A DNA stretch of 34,748 nt from Heterotrichella gracilis (taxonomy: Eukaryota > Sar > Xanthophyceae > Tribonematales > Xanthonemataceae). Each line of letters starts with the position of its first letter. The first letter of the stretch is position 1. Below, one piece after another: positions 25,340-33,764 of this stretch. The translations under genes were made by a program, and so were the position numbers. The notes beneath the pieces were generated by a model. It saw nothing but the letters and a program-made list of their open reading frames with translations. It did no database searches and had not been told where the DNA came from. The stretch covers positions 1 through 34,748 of the forward strand of contig JAULBX010027705.1 of NCBI GenBank assembly GCA_032358255.1, written 5' to 3'.

Positions 25340-25819
25340 TTACCGCGGCGGACCACCTGATTTGAATAGATCTCCCAAATCATCTACCAGCGCATCAAAT
25401 TTTTTAAGCTGATCTTCTTTGCAAAGGGATCTGATCTGTTGAAAATGTGAAAAATTTAAGTCATCCATGTTTTTTTGATTCAATGCTATTTCAGCCATCA
25501 AAGAATCTTTTATAACTAAATTGAGCTCCGATGATTTTAATAAAGCATATAAATGATCATGTAGGAGATGATTGCGTTGATTTAATTCCCGCCTTTTTTC
25601 CCGGTGTTCCTTGATAAAAACTTCATACGCCCTTTGTTGATCCTCATCCAATCCAAGCCTTTCACTGATTATTTTTTTCGGTCCTTCTTCACCGGTTCCG
25701 GGAGGCCTGTGTCCCATATGCATTGGACCTTGAGCTGAAAAATAAATAAATGCCAGGCTGCCCAAGTTGATGAGCAATAGGCCAATGACGGCAATGCTTA
25801 ATAGTTTTATTCGGTTCAT
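25340..25819 (-). CDS. Spy/CpxP/CnrX-like periplasmic sensor or chaperone
   Basis: The protein has 159 residues. An N-terminal signal-anchor (LLSIAVIGLLLINLGSLAFIYF) is followed by a Met/His-rich stretch MHMGHRPPG. A long helical hairpin then runs from LGLDEDQQRAYEVFIKEHREKRRELNQRNHLLHDHLYALL through MAEIALNQKNMDDLNFSHFQQIRSLC. This is the LTxxQ/metal-resistance helical fold of CpxP, Spy and CnrX. It is one base downstream of the anti-sigma gene and 34+ bp from the sigma gene unit. That order matches sigma/anti-sigma/sensor sets such as CnrH-CnrY-CnrX. Its Met and His residues make it a candidate metal sensor. Confidence 0.75.
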   Translation of the reverse strand: MNRIKLLSIAVIGLLLINLGSLAFIYFSAQGPMHMGHRPPGTGEEGPKKIISERLGLDEDQQRAYEVFIKEHREKRRELNQRNHLLHDHLYALLKSSELNLVIKDSLMAEIALNQKNMDDLNFSHFQQIRSLCKEDQLKKFDALVDDLGDLFKSGGPPR

Positions 25820-25820
25820 C

Positions 25821-26117
25821 TCAATTATAATTTACCGGGTTAGTATTCATTAATTCAAATTGATCACTTAACAGCTGCAATTCAGAACCTGTTTTGGAGG
25901 AAGGTCGTTTAACTTCTTTCAGAATGGCAAAGTTTAGAAATGCCAGTATTAATAAGGAAGACACGGCGATCCACACCAATTTTAAGGGTGTTTTCTCAAG
26001 CCTGGATTCCTGCATGCGATGAAGGATCTTGGAGAACAAATAAGGATTGGCTTGAGCTGGAATCATACCATTCAGGCTGTCTTCCGTTTCTTTGATCCAT
26101 TTTTCTTTTGAGTTCAT
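25821..26117 (-). CDS. Putative single-pass anti-sigma factor
   Basis: The protein has 98 residues. It has a soluble N-terminus (about 1-45, WIKETEDSLNGMIPAQANPYLFSKILHRM), one TM helix (about 46-66, LVWIAVSSLLILAFLNFAIL) and a short periplasmic tail. The cytoplasmic-domain/TM/tail plan and the place directly after an ECF sigma gene indicate an anti-sigma factor of the small Bacteroidota type. No classical zinc motif (HxxxCxxC) is present. The next gene starts one base after its stop. Confidence 0.65.
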   Translation of the reverse strand: MNSKEKWIKETEDSLNGMIPAQANPYLFSKILHRMQESRLEKTPLKLVWIAVSSLLILAFLNFAILKEVKRPSSKTGSELQLLSDQFELMNTNPVNYN

Positions 26118-26151
26118 ATCTGTTTGATGTCAATGAGTGATAAAACTTGCG

Positions 26152-26730
26152 TTATTTTTCATTTTCCCGGTAATAATTTCCAAGAATTTTTTGTAGGTTT
26201 TGTTTTGCCCTGAATAACAGGGATTCAACGGAAGGAACAGAAATCTGCATGATCTCCGCTATTTCTGCATAACTTAACTCTTCTATTTTACTCAAAATAA
26301 AGGCTGTTTTTTGGTTTTCCGACAAAAGATCGATCGCCTTAAATAAAACAGCAGCACGTTCTTTGTTTTCCAACTGAACCCCCGGATGATAAAAGTTAAA
26401 GGCTTCCGTTTTTATTTCTCCCGACTCGTCACCAATAATTTGACGGAAAAAGGCAAATCGTTTTTTTCGTTTTTTAGATCGGATGAATTCCAGACTTCGA
26501 GTAACAGCAATGCGATACATCCAGGTGTATAATTTTGACTGGCCTTTAAAATTTCCGATCGATTGAAAAACACTGATAAATACTTCCTGACAAACGTCTT
26601 CGGCATCTTCTTCATTTTGCAATAAACTAAGGCAGGTATTATAGATGCGGGTTTGATACTCTGTCACCAAGGCTTCAAATTCAGCTTGATCACCGTTTTT
26701 TAAACGTTCTATTTTTTCAGATTCATTCAA
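26152..26730 (-). CDS. ECF (sigma-70 family) RNA polymerase sigma factor
   Basis: The protein has 192 residues. Region 2 (about 10-80) contains YQTRIYNTCLSLLQNEEDAEDVCQEVFISVF and FKGQSKLYTWMYRIAVTRSLEFIR. A basic linker (KKRKKRF) follows, and region 4 (about 125-185) has LSENQKTAFILSKIEELSYAEIAEIM and the helix-turn-helix VPSVESLLFRAKQNLQ. The start is TTG at 26730, since the nearby ATG is out of frame. It is the first gene of the collinear set to 22203 and probably activates that set. It lies 55 bp after the outer membrane protein gene, so read-through from that gene is possible. Confidence 0.92.
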   Translation of the reverse strand: MNESEKIERLKNGDQAEFEALVTEYQTRIYNTCLSLLQNEEDAEDVCQEVFISVFQSIGNFKGQSKLYTWMYRIAVTRSLEFIRSKKRKKRFAFFRQIIGDESGEIKTEAFNFYHPGVQLENKERAAVLFKAIDLLSENQKTAFILSKIEELSYAEIAEIMQISVPSVESLLFRAKQNLQKILGNYYRENEK

Positions 26731-26785
26731 AATAAAACGGAAATGTAGAGATAATTTTTTAAGAACCTATCATTAGGCTAAGTCT

Positions 26786-27691
26786 TTATTGTTTCTCTAA
26801 CTTCGTTGGCGGCGCATTCAATAGGCGGTAAGCAAAGCCCAGTGTGAACCCCATGTTTTTTTCAAAAGGTTCAAAAGTACTTAATCCCCGCTTCGTTAAA
26901 TTAACATCTTGGTAATCGTTTCGTGATAATTCGTATGTAATACTTCTATAAATATCCACTGTAAACAGAAGATTCTTATACACAAATCCTTCAAAATACG
27001 CTTTCACCTGATTTTCTCTCACCCAAACAAAATCATTATTAAATGTTTCACTTAAACGGAAAGATCGTTGAAAGGAGCGCCACCCTAAACCAGTATTCCA
27101 GTTTTTAGAAACTTTGTATTCAAATCTATAATTGGAAGGCATAACCCCATACATTTGAAAACGATCGTTAATTTTCCAATCTACGCCTACTAATGGTAAA
27201 AAGAAATTACCCCAGAATTCACGATTATAATACATGCCTAATTTTAGTTGCAAATTACTGTTGTAAACATGTGTCACCAGAGCTATTCCGCCATATTGAA
27301 AATCATGTGCCAGGTCATCCCGAAGATCGGAATTAACCTTTGGAATAAAAATGCCTGTGTATTTCCATTTTTTACTTTTTGAAACATACATAAAGCCAAC
27401 CGGAACAGAAACGGAAAATAAGTTTTCGGTATACGATGTTGGACCGTCCCTTTTTACTACGGCTTGTTCTGAATTTACGCGAATAATAAGAACGTTGTCA
27501 TTCTTAAATTTTTTAGGAAGAAATAAATTTAAGAGATGATCCTGAATATACACCGGACTGTTGGCACTGTCATTGTAATGAGAGAAAAAGTTTTGATTGT
27601 TGTAATTAATAAGGTCAACAAAGGGCTGAGCAAAAACAGAAGTAGTAAAAAACAAATGAGCGAAAATAAGCGCCAATAAATACTTCTTCAT
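26786..27691 (-). CDS. Outer membrane beta-barrel protein, DUF6268-like
   Basis: The protein has 301 residues. A signal peptide (ending TSVFAQ) precedes an all-beta mature protein with alternating aromatic strands: ENLFSVSVPVGFMYVSK, KWKYTGIFIPKVNSDL, LQLKLGMYYNREFWGNFFLPLVGVDWKINDRFQMYGVMPSNYRFEYKV across 150-200. Its C-terminal strand is GFTLGFAYRL. The VGVDWKINDR...GVMP...YRFEYKV pattern resembles DUF6268 barrels. The function is unknown, possibly small-molecule transport. Own promoter-like boxes lie upstream. Confidence 0.68.
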   Translation of the reverse strand: MKKYLLALIFAHLFFTTSVFAQPFVDLINYNNQNFFSHYNDSANSPVYIQDHLLNLFLPKKFKNDNVLIIRVNSEQAVVKRDGPTSYTENLFSVSVPVGFMYVSKSKKWKYTGIFIPKVNSDLRDDLAHDFQYGGIALVTHVYNSNLQLKLGMYYNREFWGNFFLPLVGVDWKINDRFQMYGVMPSNYRFEYKVSKNWNTGLGWRSFQRSFRLSETFNNDFVWVRENQVKAYFEGFVYKNLLFTVDIYRSITYELSRNDYQDVNLTKRGLSTFEPFEKNMGFTLGFAYRLLNAPPTKLEKQ

Positions 27692-27727
27692 ACGTGTTTT
27701 GATTAAAATAGGCTTGCTTTAATTTTT

Positions 27728-27758
27728 CGAATGTATATTTAATTTTTTCATAAAACAA
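27728..27758 (-). promoter_or_regulatory. Candidate promoter of the DUF6268-like gene
   Basis: On the minus strand, TTG (27758-27756), 20 nt and TACATTCG (27735-27728, one mismatch from TAnnTTTG) lie about 35 nt before the ATG at 27691. Confidence 0.45.
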
Positions 27759-27841
27759 TTTTTTCATTTTAATGTGCTTTATAAAATGGACTTTATTTTG
27801 TAATGAAAAATGCTTACTTTAAGTGCTTAAAATAATCTGCT

Positions 27842-28282
27842 ATGAAAAAATACATGTTTGTTTGTTGTCTCTTCATTGCGTTTAGTGCACTAAATGCACA
27901 GGATGAGAATAAGATACTTGGTACCTGGTTTGCTTCCAATAGTGAATCTAAAGTGAACATTGTGAAAGGAACTAATGGTAAATTCAGCGGCTCAGTGGTG
28001 TGGTTAAGAGAACCCAACCGCGATGGGAAACCTAAAACTGATCATAAAAATCCGGATGAAAAGCTCAGATCGCGACCAACACTTGGACTTACCATACTTT
28101 CAGGTTTTGTGTATGATGCTGATGATAAAGAATGGGAAGATGGCACTATTTATGATCCAAAAGAAGGTAAAACCTATAAATGCATCATGTGGTTCGAAGA
28201 AGATCTCAACAAATTACATGTAAAGGGTTACATTGGTTTTTCTCTCATTGGGAAAGAAGTGGTGTGGACCAAGGCAAATTAA
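27842..28282 (+). CDS. DUF2147-family exported protein
   Basis: The protein has 146 residues. A signal peptide (FIAFSALNAQ) is followed by the DUF2147 pattern: KILGTWFAS, KVNIVKGTNGKFSGSVVWL, KLRSRPTLGLTILSGF, DGTIYDPKEGKTYKCIM and LHVKGYIGFSLIGKEVVWTK. The fold is lipocalin-like; the biochemical role is unknown. It is transcribed divergently from the barrel gene and lies 49 bp before the repeat-channel gene. Confidence 0.88.
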   Translation: MKKYMFVCCLFIAFSALNAQDENKILGTWFASNSESKVNIVKGTNGKFSGSVVWLREPNRDGKPKTDHKNPDEKLRSRPTLGLTILSGFVYDADDKEWEDGTIYDPKEGKTYKCIMWFEEDLNKLHVKGYIGFSLIGKEVVWTKAN

Positions 28283-28331
28283 TCTATACGTTTATTTTCT
28301 TAAAATTTATTAATCAAAACTCATTTTTTTC

Positions 28332-30014
28332 ATGCTGGAAGGTCCTTTGCGCGAACATCATTTATTGCGATTTGACGTTCAACTGCCGGATGAAAAATCG
28401 GCTGAAAACACAGCACACATTACCTTTTTTGATGTAAATTCAAAAAGGGTAGCCGCCTTTCATGTGCCTATTCTAACAAAGGAAACTATTTATGAACGCA
28501 TTCGTTTGCAAGAAGACATTGTTTTAACCAACTGTTATGTAAAAGATTTTTCTTTGTCTGAATACCGCGCTAAGCAAGATCTTAACAGCCATGCAATGGT
28601 TAAACTGAAGAATTTTTCAGCAACCAATACCATCTTTGATTGTGAGGTGGAGACAGATTTTAGCTACGCTGAATTTGAAGGTGTAAAAACAAGTTTTGAG
28701 TCTGCCGTGTTTTCAAATGGTTTTGTTAATTTTCTGAATGCCAATTTCGGACATGGCGATCTTAGTTTTAAAAGAGCAAAATTCGGTAATGGGGCTACCA
28801 GCTTTCGTTCGGTGAAATTCGGCGATGGAAACATTTCTTTTCACTCCACGCATTTTGGCAATGGTAACCTTAGTTTTGTGGATGCTAATTTTCAAAATGG
28901 AAACGTGGATTATAAAAATGCTTTTTTTGGCGATGGTTTGGTCGATTTTAAATTTGCCAAATTTGCCAGCGGTGATATTTCCTTTGAAAAATCAAGTTTC
29001 GGAAAAGGTAAAAAAGATTTTAAGCATGTGGAATTTGGTGGCGGAAAAATTGATTTTAGACGGGTGCAATTTAACGATGGGGATGTTAGTTTTGAAGGAG
29101 TAGAATTTGGAGATGGAAAAGTGAGTTTTAGAGGTGCGGTTTTTGGAATCGGTCACAAAACCTTTGAAATGGCTGATTTTGCTCATGGCGAAGCACAATT
29201 TGATCTCGTTGAATTTGGTCAGGGAACCATTAGTTTTAATCAGGCCATGGCCACTTCTATCTCCTTTAGAAATTGCCACTTAGATTCACACATGGATCTT
29301 CGTTTTTCAAGTTGTCATTCTTTGGATCTGAGCAGCACCGTAGTAAGAGATATTTTGGACGTGAATCCGGAAGGAGAAAAAGTAGTGATCAAAGAAATGA
29401 TCCTAACCAACATGCGCATTCTTGGTCGTTTATTTATTAGCTGGCGGGCCAACGATGTGTACGATCTTATTTACAATCAAAAAAACACCTCCTTGTTTCA
29501 AAAGGCAGAGCAGTTCCGAATCTTAAAAGAGAATTTTAGAAATAACGGACAATACGAAGATGAAGATGCGGCTTATCTGGAGTTCAGACGATGTGAATCA
29601 AAAGCCAATTTACATGCCTCCTTTACTGAAGGAAAATTACAAATGATAAAAGCCTATCCGCAATATTATTTTCAGAAATATGTGTTTGATTATGTAGGGC
29701 GCTATGCTACTGCTCCTACACGGGTACTCTCGAATGCATTGGTAGCTGTGCTTTTATATGCCATCATATATTATACGTCTTCTGAGTTTTTTCCAAATTT
29801 CGGAACCATAGCCTCTGCTTTACCCGACCATTTAAATCATTCTCACGATTTTTGGAATAGTATTTATTACAGTGCCATTACCTTTTGTACTGTAGGATAT
29901 GGTGATTATTTTGCGGATGGTTACCTGAAATTTTTCGCTGCCTGCGAAGGTTTTACCGGAGTTTTTTTAATGAGCTACTTTACAGTGGCCTTTGTTAGAA
30001 AGATCCTACGTTAG
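28332..30014 (+). CDS. Potassium-channel pore fused to a 12-residue repeat beta-solenoid
   Basis: The protein has 560 residues. The N-terminal ~114 residues are soluble. Residues 115-306 are sixteen consecutive 12-residue repeats, Fx[NDH]Gxx[SD]Fxxxx, with Phe at position 1 of every unit (115, 127, 139 ... 295) and Phe or Tyr at position 8. No unit is broken, which suggests a regular beta-solenoid. A linker with helical segments (about 307-465) follows. A TM helix (VLSNALVAVLLYAIIYY, about 470-488), a pore loop with selectivity filter TVGYGD (520-525) and a second TM (about 532-555) form a two-TM K+-channel domain. The repeat resembles pentapeptide-repeat proteins in composition, but its period is 12, not 5. 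The likely role is a cytoplasmic ligand- or partner-sensing domain gating an inner-membrane channel. Confidence 0.85.
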   Translation: MLEGPLREHHLLRFDVQLPDEKSAENTAHITFFDVNSKRVAAFHVPILTKETIYERIRLQEDIVLTNCYVKDFSLSEYRAKQDLNSHAMVKLKNFSATNTIFDCEVETDFSYAEFEGVKTSFESAVFSNGFVNFLNANFGHGDLSFKRAKFGNGATSFRSVKFGDGNISFHSTHFGNGNLSFVDANFQNGNVDYKNAFFGDGLVDFKFAKFASGDISFEKSSFGKGKKDFKHVEFGGGKIDFRRVQFNDGDVSFEGVEFGDGKVSFRGAVFGIGHKTFEMADFAHGEAQFDLVEFGQGTISFNQAMATSISFRNCHLDSHMDLRFSSCHSLDLSSTVVRDILDVNPEGEKVVIKEMILTNMRILGRLFISWRANDVYDLIYNQKNTSLFQKAEQFRILKENFRNNGQYEDEDAAYLEFRRCESKANLHASFTEGKLQMIKAYPQYYFQKYVFDYVGRYATAPTRVLSNALVAVLLYAIIYYTSSEFFPNFGTIASALPDHLNHSHDFWNSIYYSAITFCTVGYGDYFADGYLKFFAACEGFTGVFLMSYFTVAFVRKILR

Positions 30015-30059
30015 GAATTCTCGTCTTTCGAAACAGATCAAGTAATCAGATCCAACTGT

Positions 30060-31997
30060 TTAATTTTTCAAAACACTGTCTCTTTTACCAAAAGCCCGCC
30101 ATAACAGATCCTCCTCTTTGTCGAAACTAATTTCCTCAAAAGAATAATCAAATTCAGGACTCACCATTCGTTTATCCCAACAAACTACTTTGACTTTTTT
30201 TACCAAAGGTTCTACGGTATTCGTCTCCGGTGATAAAATCAAGGGATTCAGCCAGGCGCCATCCTGAGCATTTTTTGGAACTAATTTGTGTGAGATAATT
30301 TGTCCGTTTGTCAATTCATAATAAATGGAAAAGGACTCTCCTTTGTAAAAGGCACTTTTAAGAATACCCGTGAATGACTTGTTAATGTTGAGTTTAATTC
30401 GACTAATGCTATTGACTGACAGTCGCGGCACGTAGATCCAGGTATCGAATTTAGAGGACTTGTTTTCAGTGGTCGTTTTATTGTTAAGGTGATACGGCTT
30501 TACAAGTTTTTCGTAAACAAGAAACTTCGTGTCTTTATAAACAAGATGATACCGGCTTAAAAAGGCGATGATGGCTTGTGGGGCATCATTTAATAAGTAA
30601 CGCGAGTCGATGCTATTAAACTTACCGCCCAATTGATCTGTTTGCCAGATGATAAAATTCGCGGATGATTCCGATTGATAATAGTCTGCATTTTTTTTAT
30701 CCAGCCAATGCGTATAAGAGGTATAACTATGAAGTGAAGGACGTGTCACCCAGTTCAAATGGTTAACGGCAATCACGGAATGATTCCATGGATATATGTC
30801 GACTGATTTAGATTTTATGAGTCGTAAGAGGGAGTCAGGAAGTTTTTCATGCTGATTAACAATGTTTGAAATACGCGTATTTTTTATAACTACAGAATCA
30901 GAATTGGATATTAGGTTGTAAAGATTAAATGGTTTAAACAGAGCCAAGTCTTTTTGTTTAGAATAGTCGTTGTACTGAGCTGTGCTGGCCATTTGGAGGG
31001 TGAAGGCGCTGATCGCAGTAATTCCTAATAAAAGAATTCCGTTCTTATTTTCTTCACTCAATAACCAGATCATCAGAAAAAACAAAAACAGAAAACTTAA
31101 AAATCCCGAGACATGGGTTTCATCACCACGCGACATAGCGTGTTTCCAGGCACCAAACAAAGGCAAAAGCAACCATAAATAAGTAGATCTAATTTGTTTA
31201 TCTTTTGTAAAAAATGGGATGGCCGCAATAGCAAGAAAACACAGACTGATCCACCACCAGTTATTTACCTGGTAAAAAGAAACAGCTTCCGAATTATCGG
31301 TCGATAATTCAAATTGTCCTCTTAAAAAAGTAAATGCCCCACTTAACTGGTGATAGAGGCTTAGCCAAAAAACAAAAAAGAAAACAAAAAAATAAAAGAT
31401 AAGACTTCCGGCATTTCTGTAATTCTTTTTGACTAATATCTGATGAAGAAAAACAGAACCAATCAGTAATAGACAAATAATACCACCATAACTTTTGATG
31501 TACAAATTAAACACCGCAAAGAACAAAGCCAATACCAAATTCCTTTTATTCTCCTGAAGCTCAAATAAAATAAATTGACTTAAACACAGGGCTGTAAGCT
31601 GTAATTGCAGATCCAGAGCGGCATGTAAGACGAGTAGAACTAGAGTAGGACTTAAATAGCTTTCTGATTTTTTAATAAAATAAATGCGATACACACTCAT
31701 GCTTAAAAAAACGGAAACACTAAAATAGACCAGAATGGCTGCTGTTAAATTATTTCCTTGAGGCAAGGGATACAATAAAAAAGCCAAGGGACCATGAGGA
31801 AAGAGCAGGTCTTTGCCTACCTCAAAATGCCCATCGGCAAAATAATTAAAGACCCAGGCCAAAGGTCCGTCAATACCCGGCACATAATACAAATGAAAGG
31901 AAGGAAAACTAATAGAAGCAATTACGAGTGCAAGTATTAGAATTTTGTAATTCTGAACCAATCCATCTTTAATAAACCTTGCAACATTCGAAATCAT
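30060..31997 (-). CDS. Large polytopic membrane protein, GT-C-like architecture suspected
   Basis: The protein has 645 residues. About ten TM helices occupy residues 15-340. An early extracytoplasmic motif DGPLAWVFNYF...GKDLLFPHGPLAFLLYP (about 42-76) is typical of uncharacterised membrane proteins with GT-C-like organisation. The C-terminal 300 residues are soluble, beside a WxTRPSLHSYTSYTHWLDKKNADYY region. The plan (TM block plus large periplasmic domain) suits a lipid-linked-sugar glycosyltransferase, but no catalytic residues can be assigned. It converges on the channel gene (45 bp between stops). I am confident it is a real gene and unsure of its function. Confidence 0.65.
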   Translation of the reverse strand: MISNVARFIKDGLVQNYKILILALVIASISFPSFHLYYVPGIDGPLAWVFNYFADGHFEVGKDLLFPHGPLAFLLYPLPQGNNLTAAILVYFSVSVFLSMSVYRIYFIKKSESYLSPTLVLLVLHAALDLQLQLTALCLSQFILFELQENKRNLVLALFFAVFNLYIKSYGGIICLLLIGSVFLHQILVKKNYRNAGSLIFYFFVFFFVFWLSLYHQLSGAFTFLRGQFELSTDNSEAVSFYQVNNWWWISLCFLAIAAIPFFTKDKQIRSTYLWLLLPLFGAWKHAMSRGDETHVSGFLSFLFLFFLMIWLLSEENKNGILLLGITAISAFTLQMASTAQYNDYSKQKDLALFKPFNLYNLISNSDSVVIKNTRISNIVNQHEKLPDSLLRLIKSKSVDIYPWNHSVIAVNHLNWVTRPSLHSYTSYTHWLDKKNADYYQSESSANFIIWQTDQLGGKFNSIDSRYLLNDAPQAIIAFLSRYHLVYKDTKFLVYEKLVKPYHLNNKTTTENKSSKFDTWIYVPRLSVNSISRIKLNINKSFTGILKSAFYKGESFSIYYELTNGQIISHKLVPKNAQDGAWLNPLILSPETNTVEPLVKKVKVVCWDKRMVSPEFDYSFEEISFDKEEDLLWRAFGKRDSVLKN

Positions 31998-32151
31998 AGT
32001 ATGTGAACTGACCCTTTAAAAATAGGAAAATTATTTAAACTTGTTCCTGAAAAGCCGAATTTAAGGAGTTTCGATCTGTTAAATCTAATTATCACAAAAC
32101 TTGTTCTGATTTTTCGTGAGGGACAAGTAATTTGTGAAATTTCAATTTTAA

Positions 32152-32178
32152 ATTAGTGTCATTCGTGTAATTAGTGTC
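32152..32178. repeat. Three 9-nt tandem units, ATTxGTGTx type
   Basis: The units ATTAGTGTC, ATTCGTGTA and ATTAGTGTC are contiguous. They share the GTGT position with a second nonamer tract at 33765-33800. The tract is non-coding and lies in the 234-bp spacer 31998-32231, which otherwise holds only the terminator. Confidence 0.75.
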
Positions 32179-32193
32179 CCTTAAACAAGAAAC

Positions 32194-32227
32194 AAAAAAA
32201 CCGATTCGTTTCTGAATCGGTTTTTAA
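32194..32227 (-). terminator. Intrinsic terminator of the E2 gene
   Basis: CCGATTC (32201-32207) pairs with GAATCGG (32214-32220) around a six-base loop. Flanking A (32194-32200) and T (32221-32225) runs extend the stem and give a seven-T tail in the minus direction, right after the E2 stop codon. It could also work on the + strand. Confidence 0.88.
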
Positions 32228-32231
32228 TTTT

Positions 32232-33569
32232 TTAAGAAGTTCTGGTAATATCCCAGTTCTCTAAATAATCTGCCACACGGCGTAAGAAGGTTCCTCCCAA
32301 AGAACCATCCACCACACGGTGATCGTAACTTAAGGATAAGAACATAAAATGACGAATGCCAATCATATCACCCTGAGGGGTTTCAATCACGGCCGGTTTC
32401 TTTTTAATAGAACCTACTGCTAGAATGGCTACCTGAGGTTGTAAAATGATGGGTGTTCCCATCACGTTTCCAAATCCACCAACATTGGTTAAGGTAAAGG
32501 TGCCTCCTTGAATTTCATCCGGAGTTAATTTATTAGCACGTGCTCTGGTAGCCAGATCATTCACGGCTTTGGTAATGCCTAATAAATTTTTCTCATCGGC
32601 ATTTTTAATAACCGGAACAATTAAGTTACCACTTGGTAAGGCCGCAGCCATCCCAATATTAATATTTTTACGTTTAATGATCTTGGTTTGTGTTTGATCA
32701 ACCGACACGTTAATGAGTGGAAAATCTTTAATGGCCTTCGCCACCGCTTCAATAAAGAGTGGGGTAAAGGTTAATTTTTCGCCGTCACGTTTTTCAAAAT
32801 CTTTTTTCACCTTGTCTCTCCACTGCACCAAATTGGTCACATCGGCTTCTACATAAGAAGTCACGTGAGGCGCAACGTGTTTACTTACCACCATGTTTTC
32901 GGCAATAATTTTACGCATGCGGTCCATTTCAATGATCTCGTCACCGGCACCAACAGAAACAGCAGGACGGTTCACCATGATGGTGTTATCGCCGGCAGAA
33001 ACTAATTTAGCAGGGGCAGAGGCGGTAGGACTAGAAGCAGCTGCAACAGGAGCCGCAGCAGCTGTTTTATTTCGGTTTGGTAAATAAGCTAAAATATCGG
33101 CTTTGGTCACACGGCCTTCCTGACCGGTTCCTTTAATTGAATCTAATTCAGCCAAGGAAATACCTTCTTCTTTGGCAATACTTTTCACTAATGGAGAATA
33201 AAATTTTTCAGAATCACCGTAATTGGTAGCAGCAGCGGCAACAGGTGCAGCGGCAGTCACCGGAGCAGCCTCCGCTTTAGCAGCAGCAGGAGCAGCAGTT
33301 TTTGGAGCCTCAGCGGCCGAGGCATTAGCATCACTGCTGATCACCCCAATAACGGCACCCACTTGTACCACATCCCCTTCATTAAACAAGCGTTTTATCA
33401 AAGTGCCTTCAAACGGAGAAGGAATCTCGCTATCCACCTTGTCGGTAGCGATCTCTAAAACTGTTTCATCAATTTTAATTTTATCTCCTTCGTTTTTGCT
33501 CCACTTAATAATAGTAGCTTCTGCCACACTTTCGCCCATTTTAGGCATGATCAAATCAAAATTCGCCAT
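32232..33569 (-). CDS. Dihydrolipoamide acyltransferase (E2) of a 2-oxoacid dehydrogenase complex
   Basis: The protein has 445 residues. A lipoyl domain occupies residues 1-76 with the lipoyl lysine in EIATDKVDSEI (K44). An Ala/Pro linker follows (about 80-118), then a peripheral E1/E3-binding domain (about 122-162, SPLVKSIAKEEGISLAEL...GRVTKADIL) and a second Ala-rich linker. The catalytic domain (about 210-445) has SYDHRVVDG with catalytic His417. E2 transfers the acyl group from lipoamide to CoA as the core of the complex, in the cytoplasm. A single lipoyl domain and the sequence fit pyruvate- or branched-chain-type E2 enzymes of Bacteroidota; which one cannot be settled here because E1 and E3 genes are not adjacent. 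It has its own promoter and terminator and is monocistronic. Confidence 0.92.
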   Translation of the reverse strand: MANFDLIMPKMGESVAEATIIKWSKNEGDKIKIDETVLEIATDKVDSEIPSPFEGTLIKRLFNEGDVVQVGAVIGVISSDANASAAEAPKTAAPAAAKAEAAPVTAAAPVAAAATNYGDSEKFYSPLVKSIAKEEGISLAELDSIKGTGQEGRVTKADILAYLPNRNKTAAAAPVAAASSPTASAPAKLVSAGDNTIMVNRPAVSVGAGDEIIEMDRMRKIIAENMVVSKHVAPHVTSYVEADVTNLVQWRDKVKKDFEKRDGEKLTFTPLFIEAVAKAIKDFPLINVSVDQTQTKIIKRKNINIGMAAALPSGNLIVPVIKNADEKNLLGITKAVNDLATRARANKLTPDEIQGGTFTLTNVGGFGNVMGTPIILQPQVAILAVGSIKKKPAVIETPQGDMIGIRHFMFLSLSYDHRVVDGSLGGTFLRRVADYLENWDITRTS

Positions 33570-33588
33570 TGTATTGTTTTAAGACTCA

Positions 33589-33619
33589 CAAAAATAGACT
33601 TCTTTGCTAGAAAAGCCAA
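33589..33619 (-). promoter_or_regulatory. Promoter of the E2 gene
   Basis: On the minus strand, TTG (33619-33617), exactly 20 nt, then TATTTTTG (33596-33589), a perfect TAnnTTTG. The predicted start lies about 13 nt before the ATG at 33569. This is the best promoter in the window. Confidence 0.78.
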
Positions 33620-33764
33620 TTTTTTGTTTGGATATTTTATGAGATGTGGGCTGTTTTTTGTGTTGAATAGGAAAAACTACTAGGAACCTACGAGTTAAAA
33701 TGCAGACCCAATTCTGTTCCCAATAGATATCGGGAAAATAATAAAGCACCTGTGATTAAGTACA

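Noticed and set aside
28674..29249. CRISPR-like 36-nt periodicity
   Set aside because: The period is that of a 12-residue protein repeat inside a continuous frame; units are degenerate at DNA level and there are no spacers.
30015..30059. Bidirectional terminator between the convergent channel and membrane-protein genes
   Set aside because: No stem of useful length with a T-run is visible in the 45 bp.
33223..33582. Ala-rich + strand open frame opposite the E2 gene
   Set aside because: It is the mirror of the Ala/Pro linkers and lipoyl domain of E2, with no signal or domain of its own.
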